A DNA stretch of 64,000 nucleotides from Renibacterium sp043789415 (lineage in GTDB: Bacteria; Actinomycetota; Actinomycetes; Actinomycetales; Micrococcaceae). Every line of letters starts with the position of its first letter. The first letter of the stretch is position 1. Location: contig NZ_JBDLLW010000004.1 in assembly GCF_043789415.1 (NCBI RefSeq), positions 62,001 through 126,000 of the forward strand, written 5' to 3'. Below, in pieces: positions 51,237 to 60,001 of this stretch. A program made the position numbers and the translations under genes. Under the pieces are notes generated by a model. That model was not told where the DNA came from. It ran no database searches and saw nothing but the letters and a program-made list of their open reading frames with translations.

Positions 51237-51754
51237 GCGCCCCGACGTCCCTCGAACCCCTGGTGGAGCTGATGATCCAGCGGCGGTTGAGCCTTGCGAC
51301 GGCGGAATCTCTGACCGGCGGCGCCCTAGCCGCCGAGCTGGTCGGCGTTCCCGGAGTGTCGGCGATTTTTCAAGGCGGTGTGGTGGCTTACCAGAACCGG
51401 GTGAAAGCCACTGTGCTGGGCGTCTCCACGGAGCTGCTGGACCGGGTCGGCTCAGTTGACGGGGAAGTGGCCCGTCAGATGGCGCTGGGGGTCTGCCGGG
51501 CGGTGGGCGCCGAGGTCGGCGTCGCAACCACCGGCGCCGCTGGGCCGGAACCTCACGACGGAAAACCCGTCGGCACGGTGTTCCTCGCGGTGGCTCAGGC
51601 CGGGCGGGCGCAGTGCCGGGAGTATCACTTCAGCGGAGATCGGGCCGCTATTAGAGCCCAAGCGGTGCGGGCCGCTCTGCAACTGCTGGCCGAACTGCTG
51701 GGGCCCTCACAGCAAACTCCCGGGAACGAGCCGGGAACAAAACAAATCGGTTGA
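51233..51754 (+). CDS. cinA: CinA C-terminal domain protein (nicotinamide-nucleotide amidohydrolase type)
   Basis: 173-residue stand-alone CinA/PncC-type domain. Family motifs are LATAESLTGGALAAELVGVPGVS, GGVVAYQNRVK, VGVATTGAAGPEPHDGKPVGTVFLAV and FSGDRAAIR. PncC enzymes deamidate NMN to NaMN in pyridine-nucleotide salvage. The GTG start overlaps the pgsA stop; the longer open frame from 50942 is an overlap artefact. Encoded between pgsA and clgR, as in other actinobacteria. Confidence 0.93.
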   Translation: MSAPTSLEPLVELMIQRRLSLATAESLTGGALAAELVGVPGVSAIFQGGVVAYQNRVKATVLGVSTELLDRVGSVDGEVARQMALGVCRAVGAEVGVATTGAAGPEPHDGKPVGTVFLAVAQAGRAQCREYHFSGDRAAIRAQAVRAALQLLAELLGPSQQTPGNEPGTKQIG

Positions 51755-51838
51755 TAGTTGGGCAATATATCCACGGTGCGTGATAAACACCTAGGATGTA
51801 AACATAAGTTCCCCGCAAGGGGATAGCTGAGGGAGTAA

Positions 51839-52288
51839 ATGGTGAAACAACCCGTATCCGTAAACGGCGTAGTGCGCTGGCGCGATGTGGGTTTGGCAAA
51901 CGAGGCCAAGGTGGCTCCCAGCTCCGGAAAGAAGCTGGTAGTTATTCGCCACGAAATTGGGGACGTTCTGCGAGACCTGCGTCAACGTCAAGGGCGTACA
52001 CTGCGCGAAGTCTCACACAGTGCACGAGTGTCGCTGGGGTATCTCAGCGAAGTCGAGCGAGGCCAGAAGGAAGCTTCTTCCGAGCTGCTCTCCTCGATTT
52101 GCGCAGCCCTGGATGTGCCGTTGTCGATCATGCTCCGTGAGGTGAGCGACCGCCTTGCAGTCGCTGAAGGCCTAGCCGTTCCCGACACCCTGCCACAGGA
52201 TTTCGCCACTCGGTATGGACGCTCGATCGACGGTCAGGATCTCGAAGAGCAATTCTCAGCGGAATTTCCTTCTCCCGCTTATAACTGA
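51839..52288 (+). CDS. clgR: ClgR-like Xre-family regulator
   Basis: 149 residues. A helix-turn-helix (IGDVLRDLRQRQGRTLREVSHSARVSLGYLSEVERGQKEASSEL, about 40-85) is followed by IMLREVSDRL, the hallmark of ClgR, activator of clp protease and DNA-repair genes in actinobacteria. The N-terminal extension (about 35 residues) is longer than usual. A GAGGGAG site is 3 nt from ATG 51839. Its position between cinA and recA is typical. A small hairpin (TCCCC-GCAA-GGGGA, 51810-51823) sits in the leader, before the ribosome site. Confidence 0.9.
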   Translation: MVKQPVSVNGVVRWRDVGLANEAKVAPSSGKKLVVIRHEIGDVLRDLRQRQGRTLREVSHSARVSLGYLSEVERGQKEASSELLSSICAALDVPLSIMLREVSDRLAVAEGLAVPDTLPQDFATRYGRSIDGQDLEEQFSAEFPSPAYN

Positions 52289-52298
52289 GCTTTGATCC

Positions 52299-52333
52299 GA
52301 CGAGACCCGGCACGCTGAGTGCCGGGTTTCGTC
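52299..52333. terminator. terminator-like hairpin after clgR
   Basis: GACGAGACCCGGCAC-N5-GTGCCGGGTTTCGTC: 15 pairs with one wobble, 10 nt after the clgR stop; no long T-run follows. Confidence 0.75.
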
Positions 52334-52358
52334 GTCTGTCGTCAAAAGTCAGTTAGGC

Positions 52359-52844
52359 TTATGACTCGTCTATCTCCTCCGAGAACTTGCGAAGCAGGCG
52401 TGCGAATTCGCGGACGTCAGAGGAGGGCCAGGAGGACAGCCGGTCATCGAGTGCCTTCTTTCGGGCGTTCTGACTCGCTTTGATCTGCTCTTGGCCTTTG
52501 TCGGTGAGATGAATCATCTGCGCTCGGCCGTCCTGGGGATCGTCCTGTTTGCGGACCAGGCCGATTTTCTCCAGGAAAGCGATCTGCCGACTCACCGAGG
52601 GCTTTCCGACGCCGATATTGGCCGCCAGATCCGTCAGCCGCATTGGTCCGTCGTTGAACAAGATGGCGAGCAGCCCATAAGCGGCCGGTTCCAGATCGGG
52701 GTGCACGGTCCGGGCGAACTGGTAGGAAGCAGCACGCGAGCGGCGCCATAACAGGCTCAATTGTTCTTCGGCGGCTTCGATAGCCGCCTCGTCTGGGCCG
52801 CTGGCGGTAGAAGAATTACGGCGGCCTTCCGGTGGGGTCGTCAT
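52359..52844 (-). CDS. MarR-family regulator
   Basis: 161 residues. Winged helix-turn-helix (MRLTDLAANIGVGKPSVSRQIAFLEKIGLVRKQDDPQDGRAQMIHLTDKG, about 80-130) with flanking dimer helices. The recognition helix GKPSVSRQI and the D-PQDGRAQ wing are standard. It lies between clgR and DUF3046 on the opposite strand, with no obvious target beside it. Confidence 0.92.
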   Translation of the reverse strand: MTTPPEGRRNSSTASGPDEAAIEAAEEQLSLLWRRSRAASYQFARTVHPDLEPAAYGLLAILFNDGPMRLTDLAANIGVGKPSVSRQIAFLEKIGLVRKQDDPQDGRAQMIHLTDKGQEQIKASQNARKKALDDRLSSWPSSDVREFARLLRKFSEEIDES

Positions 52845-52872
52845 TGAACCATTCTAGTGGGAGGATCGAATA

Positions 52873-53094
52873 ATGCGGGTGAGCGAGTTTTGGCGGTTGA
52901 TGGAGGATGAGTTCGGTGCGCGTTATGCGCGCTCGTTGGCGAGCGATTTGATTCTCACCGCGATAGGCGGACGCAGCGCCATCGAAGCGCTTGAGGCAGG
53001 AGTCTCACCTCGCGAGATCTGGCACGCCGTCTGCGATGTCCAGGAAGTTCCAGCCAGTCGACGGCTGGGCAAGGATCTCAAGCCCAAAGGCTGA
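52873..53094 (+). CDS. DUF3046 protein
   Basis: 73-residue DUF3046 protein: RVSEFWRLMEDEFGARYARSLASDLIL, the IWHAVCDVQEVPASRR motif and a short basic end. It sits next to recA in nearly all actinobacteria. No function is established. A GGGAGG site precedes the ATG. Confidence 0.93.
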   Translation: MRVSEFWRLMEDEFGARYARSLASDLILTAIGGRSAIEALEAGVSPREIWHAVCDVQEVPASRRLGKDLKPKG

Positions 53095-53136
53095 GCGAGA
53101 TATTTCCGCCGCAGTGATGACACGCCGGAAAGACAT

Positions 53137-53165
53137 TCGAATATCTGTTCGGATAAAGGTAGGCT
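53137..53165 (+). promoter_or_regulatory. LexA/SOS box and recA promoter
   Basis: TCGAATATCTGTTCGG (53137-53152) matches the actinobacterial LexA box TCGAAC-N4-GTTCGA at 10 of 12 conserved positions. It overlaps the possible -35 (TTCGAA) of a promoter with -10 TAGGCT (53160-53165). The transcript would have a leader of about 180 nt. The rest of the 254-nt gap shows no gene. Confidence 0.75.
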
Positions 53166-53348
53166 CAGAGCAGAGAAGATCCACTTCTCCTGCGGACTCA
53201 GCAGACCGAATAAGTTATCCACATTGGTACGGGTTTTTGGCAGAACGGCGGATATTGTCGGTGCTGGCTCGTAGCGTCAAGGGTAATCGGTTCGGTACAG
53301 CATCGAGCCGCGGGAAAAGCACCGGAAAAGAAAGCATTGAGGTGTCAC

Positions 53349-54404
<1,056 letters not shown>

Positions 54405-54983
54405 TTGACGGTGTCTCCACGAGGACGGCGAGGAGGGCATGAGTTCTCCTCGCCACCGAGCGAATTTGATCCGGAGGCGGATCCAGCGTCTGTGGCCCGG
54501 GCTATCGTGCTCAGGCAGCTGACCAACTCCGCTAAGACCAGACGTCAGCTCGCCGATAAGCTGGCTGAGCGCAATGTCCCTCAGCAGGTTGCTGAGACCG
54601 TGCTCGACCGTTTCGAAGAACTCAAACTCATCGATGATGCGGAGTTCGCCAGGGCATGGGTGCGTTCGCGATCGCAAACGCGTTCCCTGGCGCGTAGTGC
54701 TTTGCGACGCGAGTTGCAGGACAAAGGAGTTGCCCCCGAACTCGTTGAAGAGGCGCTCCTGCAAGTGAACGACGACTCCGAGCGTGCGGCGGCGGCTGAG
54801 TTAGTACGGCGTAAGCTGCGGCCGGGGTCACTGCTCTCCGACCGTGCCGAGCGGGATAAGTTGCTGCGCAGACTGGTCTCCATGCTCGCGCGGAAGGGCT
54901 ACTCACCGGGCTTGGCCTTTGCGGTAGCGAGCCAGGAGCTCGAAGAGCGGCTGGTCGAGGAGCGGCGAGACGCTCAGCTCTAG
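54405..54983 (+). CDS. recX: regulatory protein RecX
   Basis: 192-residue RecX, a modulator of RecA filaments. Three-helix repeats are visible: ARAIVLRQLTNSAKTRRQLADKLAERNVPQQVAETVLDRFEELKLIDDAEFARAWVRSR, then ALRRELQDKGVAPELVEEALLQV. The TTG at 54405 directly follows the recA stop; GTG 54411 is an alternative. Co-transcribed with recA, as is usual. Confidence 0.93.
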   Translation: MTVSPRGRRGGHEFSSPPSEFDPEADPASVARAIVLRQLTNSAKTRRQLADKLAERNVPQQVAETVLDRFEELKLIDDAEFARAWVRSRSQTRSLARSALRRELQDKGVAPELVEEALLQVNDDSERAAAAELVRRKLRPGSLLSDRAERDKLLRRLVSMLARKGYSPGLAFAVASQELEERLVEERRDAQL

Positions 54984-55063
54984 CCTTTGGATCTGTGATC
55001 TTCTCTCGCTTTAGTTTTTCTGTGTTTTCTGGTGTTTTGCGGCCAAGGATGATCAAGCAGGGT

Positions 55064-55069
55064 TATCCT
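55064..55069 (+). promoter_or_regulatory. -10 box TATCCT of the secreted lysozyme-like gene
   Basis: TATCCT stands 8 nt before the ATG at 55078. Confidence 0.35.
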
Positions 55070-55077
55070 GAAGACCT

Positions 55078-56325
55078 ATGTTTAGGTTCAAGCAGAGGTT
55101 GAAGCTTGTGGTTCCCGGGAGTGTCTTGCTCTCCGGGGTGTTGTTGATCTCTGCCATCGGGAGTACCCCGGTCTACGCCGATGACGCACCACCCAGCGGC
55201 TATCCGAGTTGGCAGGATGTGCAGAACTCCAAGCAGAACGCCGCCGCCACTGCCCGGCAGATCAGCAATATCACCAAGCTGCTGGGAGATCTGCAGAATC
55301 AGGCTGCGGTATTGGGCGACGCGGCCGTCTCGGCCTCAGCCGATTATGGCCGGACCAAACTAGCACTGGACGCAGCCACCTCAAAAACTGAGATGCTCAC
55401 CGGCCAGCTACAGCAATCGCAGCAGCAGTCGGGCAAGCTCAAAACCGAAGCCGGTGCGCTGGCTGCCATCTCCTATAAAACCGGCGGGACCAGTCTGGGG
55501 TTCCTCAGTGCGCTGAGCGAGTTGCAGTCGCCCGGCGGTCTGGGCCGGATCGATCTGATCAACGCCTTGACCAGTAATGCCGCGCATTTGTATGCCAGGG
55601 CAGATCAAGCACAGAAGGTCGCTTCCGCTCTGCAATCTCAGCAGCAAGCCGCTGAGCAGGAACAGCAGTCACTCACCGACGAAGCTAAGACGAAGCTGGA
55701 CGCGGCCGTTTCGGCTCAGCAGGCCGCTGAGGCCGAGGTCGCCAAGAATCAGGCGAACAGCAACACCCTGAAGCAGCAACTGGCCTCGCTGAACAATACG
55801 ACCGCTGATCTGGAGAACAAGTATCAGCAAGGGGTCGCCGCTCAAGCCGCCTATGAGGCAGCGCAGGAGGCCAAGCGCAAAGCCGCTGAAGAAGAAGCTC
55901 AGCGGCAACAAGCAGCTCAACAGGCAGCTGCCAATGCGGCTCGGCCACCCGCTGGAGGCGGAGGCGGCTACATTCCACCGGATGTGCTGCTGCCCAATAT
56001 TCCTGGCGGTGGAGTGAATGACCCGGCTGGTGCTCAGGCCTATGCCTCCGCCAATCTCGGTGTCTTCGGTTGGGGGCAAGACCAAATGGGCTGCCTGGTC
56101 CAGTTATGGACCCAGGAATCCAGCTGGCTGACGAATGCCACCAACCCCAGTAGCGGAGCCTACGGCATCGCGCAGTCCTTGCCGCCGTCGAAAATGTACG
56201 ACGCCGGAAGTGACTGGCTGACGAACTACCGGACCCAGATTAACTGGGGTCTGAATTACATCAAGGGCCGTTATGGATCACCCTGCGGGGCCTGGGCTCA
56301 TGAAGTTGCGATTGGCTGGTACTAG
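55078..56325 (+). CDS. secreted coiled-coil protein with lysozyme-like (transglycosylase) C-terminal domain
   Basis: 415 residues. A signal peptide (basic start, LVVPGSVLLSGVLLISAIG, cleavage near VYA) is followed by a long coiled coil (about 50-270, Gln/Ala-rich heptads), a Pro/Gly linker (GGGGGYIPP), and a C-terminal SLT/lysozyme-like domain (WTQESSWLTNATNPSSGAYGIAQ) with a catalytic-type Glu and the closing CGAWAHE segment. The coiled coil resembles PcsB/RipC-type peptidoglycan-hydrolase regulators. Probably a cell-wall remodelling enzyme active at the cell surface. Confidence 0.88.
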   Translation: MFRFKQRLKLVVPGSVLLSGVLLISAIGSTPVYADDAPPSGYPSWQDVQNSKQNAAATARQISNITKLLGDLQNQAAVLGDAAVSASADYGRTKLALDAATSKTEMLTGQLQQSQQQSGKLKTEAGALAAISYKTGGTSLGFLSALSELQSPGGLGRIDLINALTSNAAHLYARADQAQKVASALQSQQQAAEQEQQSLTDEAKTKLDAAVSAQQAAEAEVAKNQANSNTLKQQLASLNNTTADLENKYQQGVAAQAAYEAAQEAKRKAAEEEAQRQQAAQQAAANAARPPAGGGGGYIPPDVLLPNIPGGGVNDPAGAQAYASANLGVFGWGQDQMGCLVQLWTQESSWLTNATNPSSGAYGIAQSLPPSKMYDAGSDWLTNYRTQINWGLNYIKGRYGSPCGAWAHEVAIGWY

Positions 56326-56343
56326 GCCGTTCCGAACCCTCAG

Positions 56344-56400
56344 CGAGTGTGTAGATCTACACGCTATGAAACCCTGAAAACGTGTGGATCTGCACACTCG
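56344..56400. repeat. intergenic hairpin element, family B copy 2
   Basis: CGAGTGTGTAGATCTACACG and CGTGTGGATCTGCACACTCG pair over 20 positions with two mismatches around a 17-nt loop. It lies 18 nt after the lysozyme-like gene. The motif GTGTG...AGATCTAC...TATGAA is shared with the element at 50532-50586. Confidence 0.75.
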
Positions 56401-56457
56401 ATCAACGAGTAACAGTGGCAGCCAGACTGCTCTGCAACGAGGCGCGGCCAGCCCGGC

Positions 56458-56463
56458 TAAACT
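56458..56463 (+). promoter_or_regulatory. -10 box TAAACT of miaB
   Basis: TAAACT lies 6 nt before the miaB GTG, in leaderless spacing. Confidence 0.5.
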
Positions 56464-56469
56464 TGTCTG

Positions 56470-58023
56470 GTGAGTAACGACGTTTTTCAAGCCCCCTCGA
56501 TCACTCAACTGTCGGCTGCCCCAGCACAGCGCACCTATCAGGTGCGTACCTATGGCTGTCAGATGAACGTCCACGATTCCGAGCGGATGGCGGGCCTGCT
56601 GGAGAGTAGCGGACTGGTCAAGGCTGAAGGCGAGCTGGCCGACGTCGTGGTGTTCAACACCTGCGCCGTGCGGGAGAACGCGGATAACAAGCTGTACGGT
56701 AACCTCGGTATGCTCGCGAGCGTCAAAGAAGCCAACCCAGGTATGCAGATCGCGGTCGGCGGTTGCCTGGCGCAGAAGGACCGGGACACCATCCTGAAAC
56801 GGGCTCCCTGGGTCGATGTGGTCTTCGGCACTCATAACGTCGGCTCGCTGCCAACTCTGCTGGAACGTGCCCGACACAACCAGGACGCGCAGTGGGAGAT
56901 CCTGGAATCTCTCGAAGTCTTCCCCTCAACCCTGCCGACCAAACGTGATTCTGTCTACTCGGGCTGGGTCTCCATCTCGGTGGGCTGCAATAACACCTGC
57001 ACTTTCTGCATTGTGCCGTCGCTGCGCGGTAAGGAAAAGGACCGGCGTCCCGGCGATATCCTCGCCGAGATCCAGGCTCTGGTGGATGACGGTGCCATCG
57101 AGGTTACGCTGCTCGGGCAGAACGTGAACTCCTACGGGGTGGAATTCGGTGATCGGCAGGCCTTCAGCAAACTGTTGCGTGCCTGTGGTGAGATTCAAGG
57201 CCTGGAGCGGGTCAGATTCACCAGCCCGCATCCGGCGGCCTTCACCGATGATGTCATCGAGGCGATGGCCGAGACCCCCAATGTGATGCCACAGTTGCAT
57301 ATGCCGCTGCAATCGGGCTCCGATAAGGTACTCAAGGAGATGCGCCGTTCCTATCGCTCCAGCAAGTTCCTGGGCATCCTGGATAAGGTCCGGGAGCGCA
57401 TTCCGGAGGCCGCGATTTCCACCGATATCATTGTGGGTTTCCCGGGTGAGACCGAAGAGGACTTCCAGGCCACCCTCGACGTCGTGGAGCGGTCTCGCTT
57501 TGCCACGGCCTTCACCTTCCAGTATTCCAAGCGTCCGGGCACTCCGGCGGCGGAGCTGCCGGATCAGCTGCCCAAGGCCGTGGTTCAGGAGCGGTTCGAA
57601 CGATTGACCGCTTTGCAGGACAGGATCTCCGCGGAAGAGAATGCCAAGCAACTGGGCCGCGAAGTAGAGGTCCTGGTCACTGCCGAGAGTGGTAAGAAGG
57701 CGGCGGAAACCCACCGGCTTTCCGGGCGTTCGAAGGATTCCCGGCTCGTGCACTTCACCGTTCCGGAAGGCGCCGAGACGCCGCGCCCCGGGGACCTGGT
57801 CACCGTGACGATCACCGAAGCAGCTGGCTTCCACCTGGTCGCCGACCCAGGCCCGGGAAGCGTCTACCGGCTCCGCCGCTCACGCGCCGGTGATGCCTGG
57901 GACAGGTCGCAAGCCGAATCCTGTGCTGTGCCCAGTGGTCCGGGCGCCGTCGGCACCGCAAGCAGCACGGTCTCCCTCGGCATGCCGACGCTTCCGATCA
58001 GATCAGCGCTATCTGCTCAATGA
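56470..58023 (+). CDS. miaB: tRNA-2-methylthio-N6-dimethylallyladenosine synthase
   Basis: 517-residue radical-SAM methylthiotransferase. The N-terminal cluster domain has VRTYGCQMNVHDSER, NTCAVREN and VGGCLAQK. The radical-SAM motif is CNNTCTFCIVP (CxxxCxxC), and a TRAM domain (about 390-460) follows. The C-terminal about 60 residues are Ala/Ser/Arg-rich and extra to the family core. It adds the methylthio group to i6A37 made by MiaA, whose gene overlaps by 4 nt. Confidence 0.96.
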   Translation: MSNDVFQAPSITQLSAAPAQRTYQVRTYGCQMNVHDSERMAGLLESSGLVKAEGELADVVVFNTCAVRENADNKLYGNLGMLASVKEANPGMQIAVGGCLAQKDRDTILKRAPWVDVVFGTHNVGSLPTLLERARHNQDAQWEILESLEVFPSTLPTKRDSVYSGWVSISVGCNNTCTFCIVPSLRGKEKDRRPGDILAEIQALVDDGAIEVTLLGQNVNSYGVEFGDRQAFSKLLRACGEIQGLERVRFTSPHPAAFTDDVIEAMAETPNVMPQLHMPLQSGSDKVLKEMRRSYRSSKFLGILDKVRERIPEAAISTDIIVGFPGETEEDFQATLDVVERSRFATAFTFQYSKRPGTPAAELPDQLPKAVVQERFERLTALQDRISAEENAKQLGREVEVLVTAESGKKAAETHRLSGRSKDSRLVHFTVPEGAETPRPGDLVTVTITEAAGFHLVADPGPGSVYRLRRSRAGDAWDRSQAESCAVPSGPGAVGTASSTVSLGMPTLPIRSALSAQ

Positions 58024-58976
58024 GCATGGGCCGGCAGCTGAGCACCGGCTCTGCCGAAGCCTCACCGCTGCTCATCGCAGTGGTCGGCCCCACCGGTTCG
58101 GGGAAATCCGAACTGGGTTTGCAGTTGGCGGAATCGCTCGGCGGTGAGATCATCAACGCCGATTCCATGCAGTTTTATCGCGGGATGGACATCGGTACCG
58201 CCAAGCTCAGCCTTGCGGAGCGCCGGGGTATTCCCCATCACCTGCTGGACACCCTGGAGATCACTGAGGAAGCCAGTGCCGCCGATTTCCAGGCCCAGGC
58301 ACGCAGCCTCATCGCACAGATCCAAGACCGCGGCCTGCACCCGATTCTGGTCGGGGGTTCCGGGCTCTACCTCAGGGCGGCACTGGACGTTCTGGATTTT
58401 CCGAGCACGGATCCGCAGATCCGCAAACGACTCGAAGAAGAACTCGCTGTTCAAGGGGCGGGTGTGCTCAAGGAGCGTTTGCTACGGGTGGATCCCATTT
58501 CGGCCGCTCGAATAGGTGACGATAAGCGACTGGTACGAGCCTTGGAGGTCTTCGAACTCACTGGGCGCCCCTTCTCCTCCTTCATGCCCCAAAGGGAATA
58601 CGTTCAGCCCAGTGTGCAAATCGGGCTGAACGGAGACCGTGCGCAATTGCACGAGCGATTGGCACGGCGGGTCCATCGGATGCTCGATGAGGGGCTGGAA
58701 CAAGAAGTCAAAGAACTGGCTGCCCGGGGGCTCAGGGAAGGCAAAACCGCTTCCCGGGCGCTGGGTTACCAGCAGTTCCTCAGAGCTCTCGACGAGCCCG
58801 AATACACCAATGCACGGGCCGCGGAGGAGACTATCGTAGCGACTCGGCAGTTCGCCCGCCGCCAGCTCACCTGGTTCCGGGCGGATCCTCGGGTCAGCTG
58901 GTTCGATTGGGCGGATGCCGAGCTGCCCCTGCATGCCGAGCAGTCGATCAGGCGGGCCATCAGCGCGATGTCGTAG
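58020..58976 (+). CDS. miaA: tRNA dimethylallyltransferase
   Basis: 318-residue MiaA that adds dimethylallyl to A37. P-loop VVGPTGSGKS (about 21-30), NADSMQFYRGMDIGTAKLS, GIPHHLLD, ILVGGSGLYLRAALD and KTASRALGYQQFL are all standard. ATG 58020 overlaps the miaB stop (ATGA). The two enzymes act in sequence on the same base. The stop codon region holds the -10 box of dapF. Confidence 0.96.
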   Translation: MSMGRQLSTGSAEASPLLIAVVGPTGSGKSELGLQLAESLGGEIINADSMQFYRGMDIGTAKLSLAERRGIPHHLLDTLEITEEASAADFQAQARSLIAQIQDRGLHPILVGGSGLYLRAALDVLDFPSTDPQIRKRLEEELAVQGAGVLKERLLRVDPISAARIGDDKRLVRALEVFELTGRPFSSFMPQREYVQPSVQIGLNGDRAQLHERLARRVHRMLDEGLEQEVKELAARGLREGKTASRALGYQQFLRALDEPEYTNARAAEETIVATRQFARRQLTWFRADPRVSWFDWADAELPLHAEQSIRRAISAMS

Positions 58977-58979
58977 GCT
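58974..58979 (+). promoter_or_regulatory. -10 box TAGGCT of dapF
   Basis: TAGGCT overlaps the miaA TAG stop and is 6 nt before the dapF ATG, in leaderless spacing. Confidence 0.55.
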
Positions 58980-58985
58980 TGAAGA

Positions 58986-59924
58986 ATGAGTCAGCCGGAC
59001 GCCGTCAACATAGAACTTCAACAGTTATCCGGAGTGGTCTTTTCCAAGGGGCACGGCACCGGCAACGACTTCGTGCTGATAGCCGACCCGGATGGGCGGC
59101 ACGAGTTCTCCGCCCGTGCGACCGCGGCTATCTGCGACCGGCATCTGGGCATCGGTGCCGATGGGCTGATCAGAGCGGTGAAATCGAGTCAATTGCCGGA
59201 AGGCCGAGAGCTACTCAGTGCCGCCCCGGACGCGGAATGGTTCATGGACTACCGCAATTCAGACGGTTCGATCGCCCAGATGTGTGGCAACGGGGTGCGG
59301 GTCTTCGTCCGATTCCTGCTCGAAGAGGGGCTGCTCACCCTTCAACAAGGCGAGGTTCTGCCCATCGGCACCCGGGCCGGGGTGAAACTGGTGGAGCGCA
59401 CCGCGACCGGCTTCGCGGTGGACATGGGGGTCTGGAATTTCAGTTATCCTGAGCTCGTCGAGGAACGCGGCGTAGACTCACTGGTCACCGTGCACTTCCT
59501 TGAAGTGGCCAGACCGGCCCTGTCAATCAATACCGGCAACCCGCACACCGTGGTCGCGCTGGCGCACCGGACGGAACTCGACGAACTCGATCTGAGCCGG
59601 GCACCCGGCGTCGTACCGGTTCCGGAAGAGGGTTCTAATGTGGAGTTCGCGCTGCCCGAGGATCCCTTGGTGAGCGACGGCGTGGCGACCATCAGCATGA
59701 GAGTCTATGAGCGTGGTTCGGGTGAAACCCAGTCCTGTGGCACTGGAGCCTGCGCCGCAGCGCTGGCCAGCCGGTTCTGGGCCGGCCCTGGCGCTCCCGA
59801 TGACTGGCGGGTCAAGGTGCCCGGCGGCACCGTGCAGGTCAGCTTCTTCATTGCTGATGACGGTGCGGAGCATATCAGGCTCTCCGGCCCCGCTGTCATG
59901 GTCGCCAAGGGCAGCTTCATCTAG
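58986..59924 (+). CDS. dapF: diaminopimelate epimerase
   Basis: 312-residue cofactor-independent epimerase converting LL- to meso-diaminopimelate. The two catalytic cysteines are in AQMCGNGVRVF and in TQSCGTGACAA; GHGTGNDFVLIAD and NTGNPHTVV complete the site. The insert after the first domain (SSQLPEGRELLSAAPDAEWF) is common in actinobacteria. Follows miaA by 9 nt, with its own -10 box. Confidence 0.96.
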   Translation: MSQPDAVNIELQQLSGVVFSKGHGTGNDFVLIADPDGRHEFSARATAAICDRHLGIGADGLIRAVKSSQLPEGRELLSAAPDAEWFMDYRNSDGSIAQMCGNGVRVFVRFLLEEGLLTLQQGEVLPIGTRAGVKLVERTATGFAVDMGVWNFSYPELVEERGVDSLVTVHFLEVARPALSINTGNPHTVVALAHRTELDELDLSRAPGVVPVPEEGSNVEFALPEDPLVSDGVATISMRVYERGSGETQSCGTGACAAALASRFWAGPGAPDDWRVKVPGGTVQVSFFIADDGAEHIRLSGPAVMVAKGSFI

Positions 59925-59933
59925 ATGCGGCTA

Positions 59934-59945
59934 TGAGCTAGCTCA
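59934..59945. promoter_or_regulatory. 12-bp palindrome upstream of the permease
   Basis: TGAGCTAGCTCA is a perfect 12-bp palindrome 9 nt after dapF, 14 nt before a possible -10 (TAATCT) of the permease gene. It could be an operator. Confidence 0.35.
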
Positions 59946-60001
59946 CGGTTTCGTGGGGTAATCTGTGCTTTTGACCATTGGTGTCGGAAGGAAATCACGG
60001 A

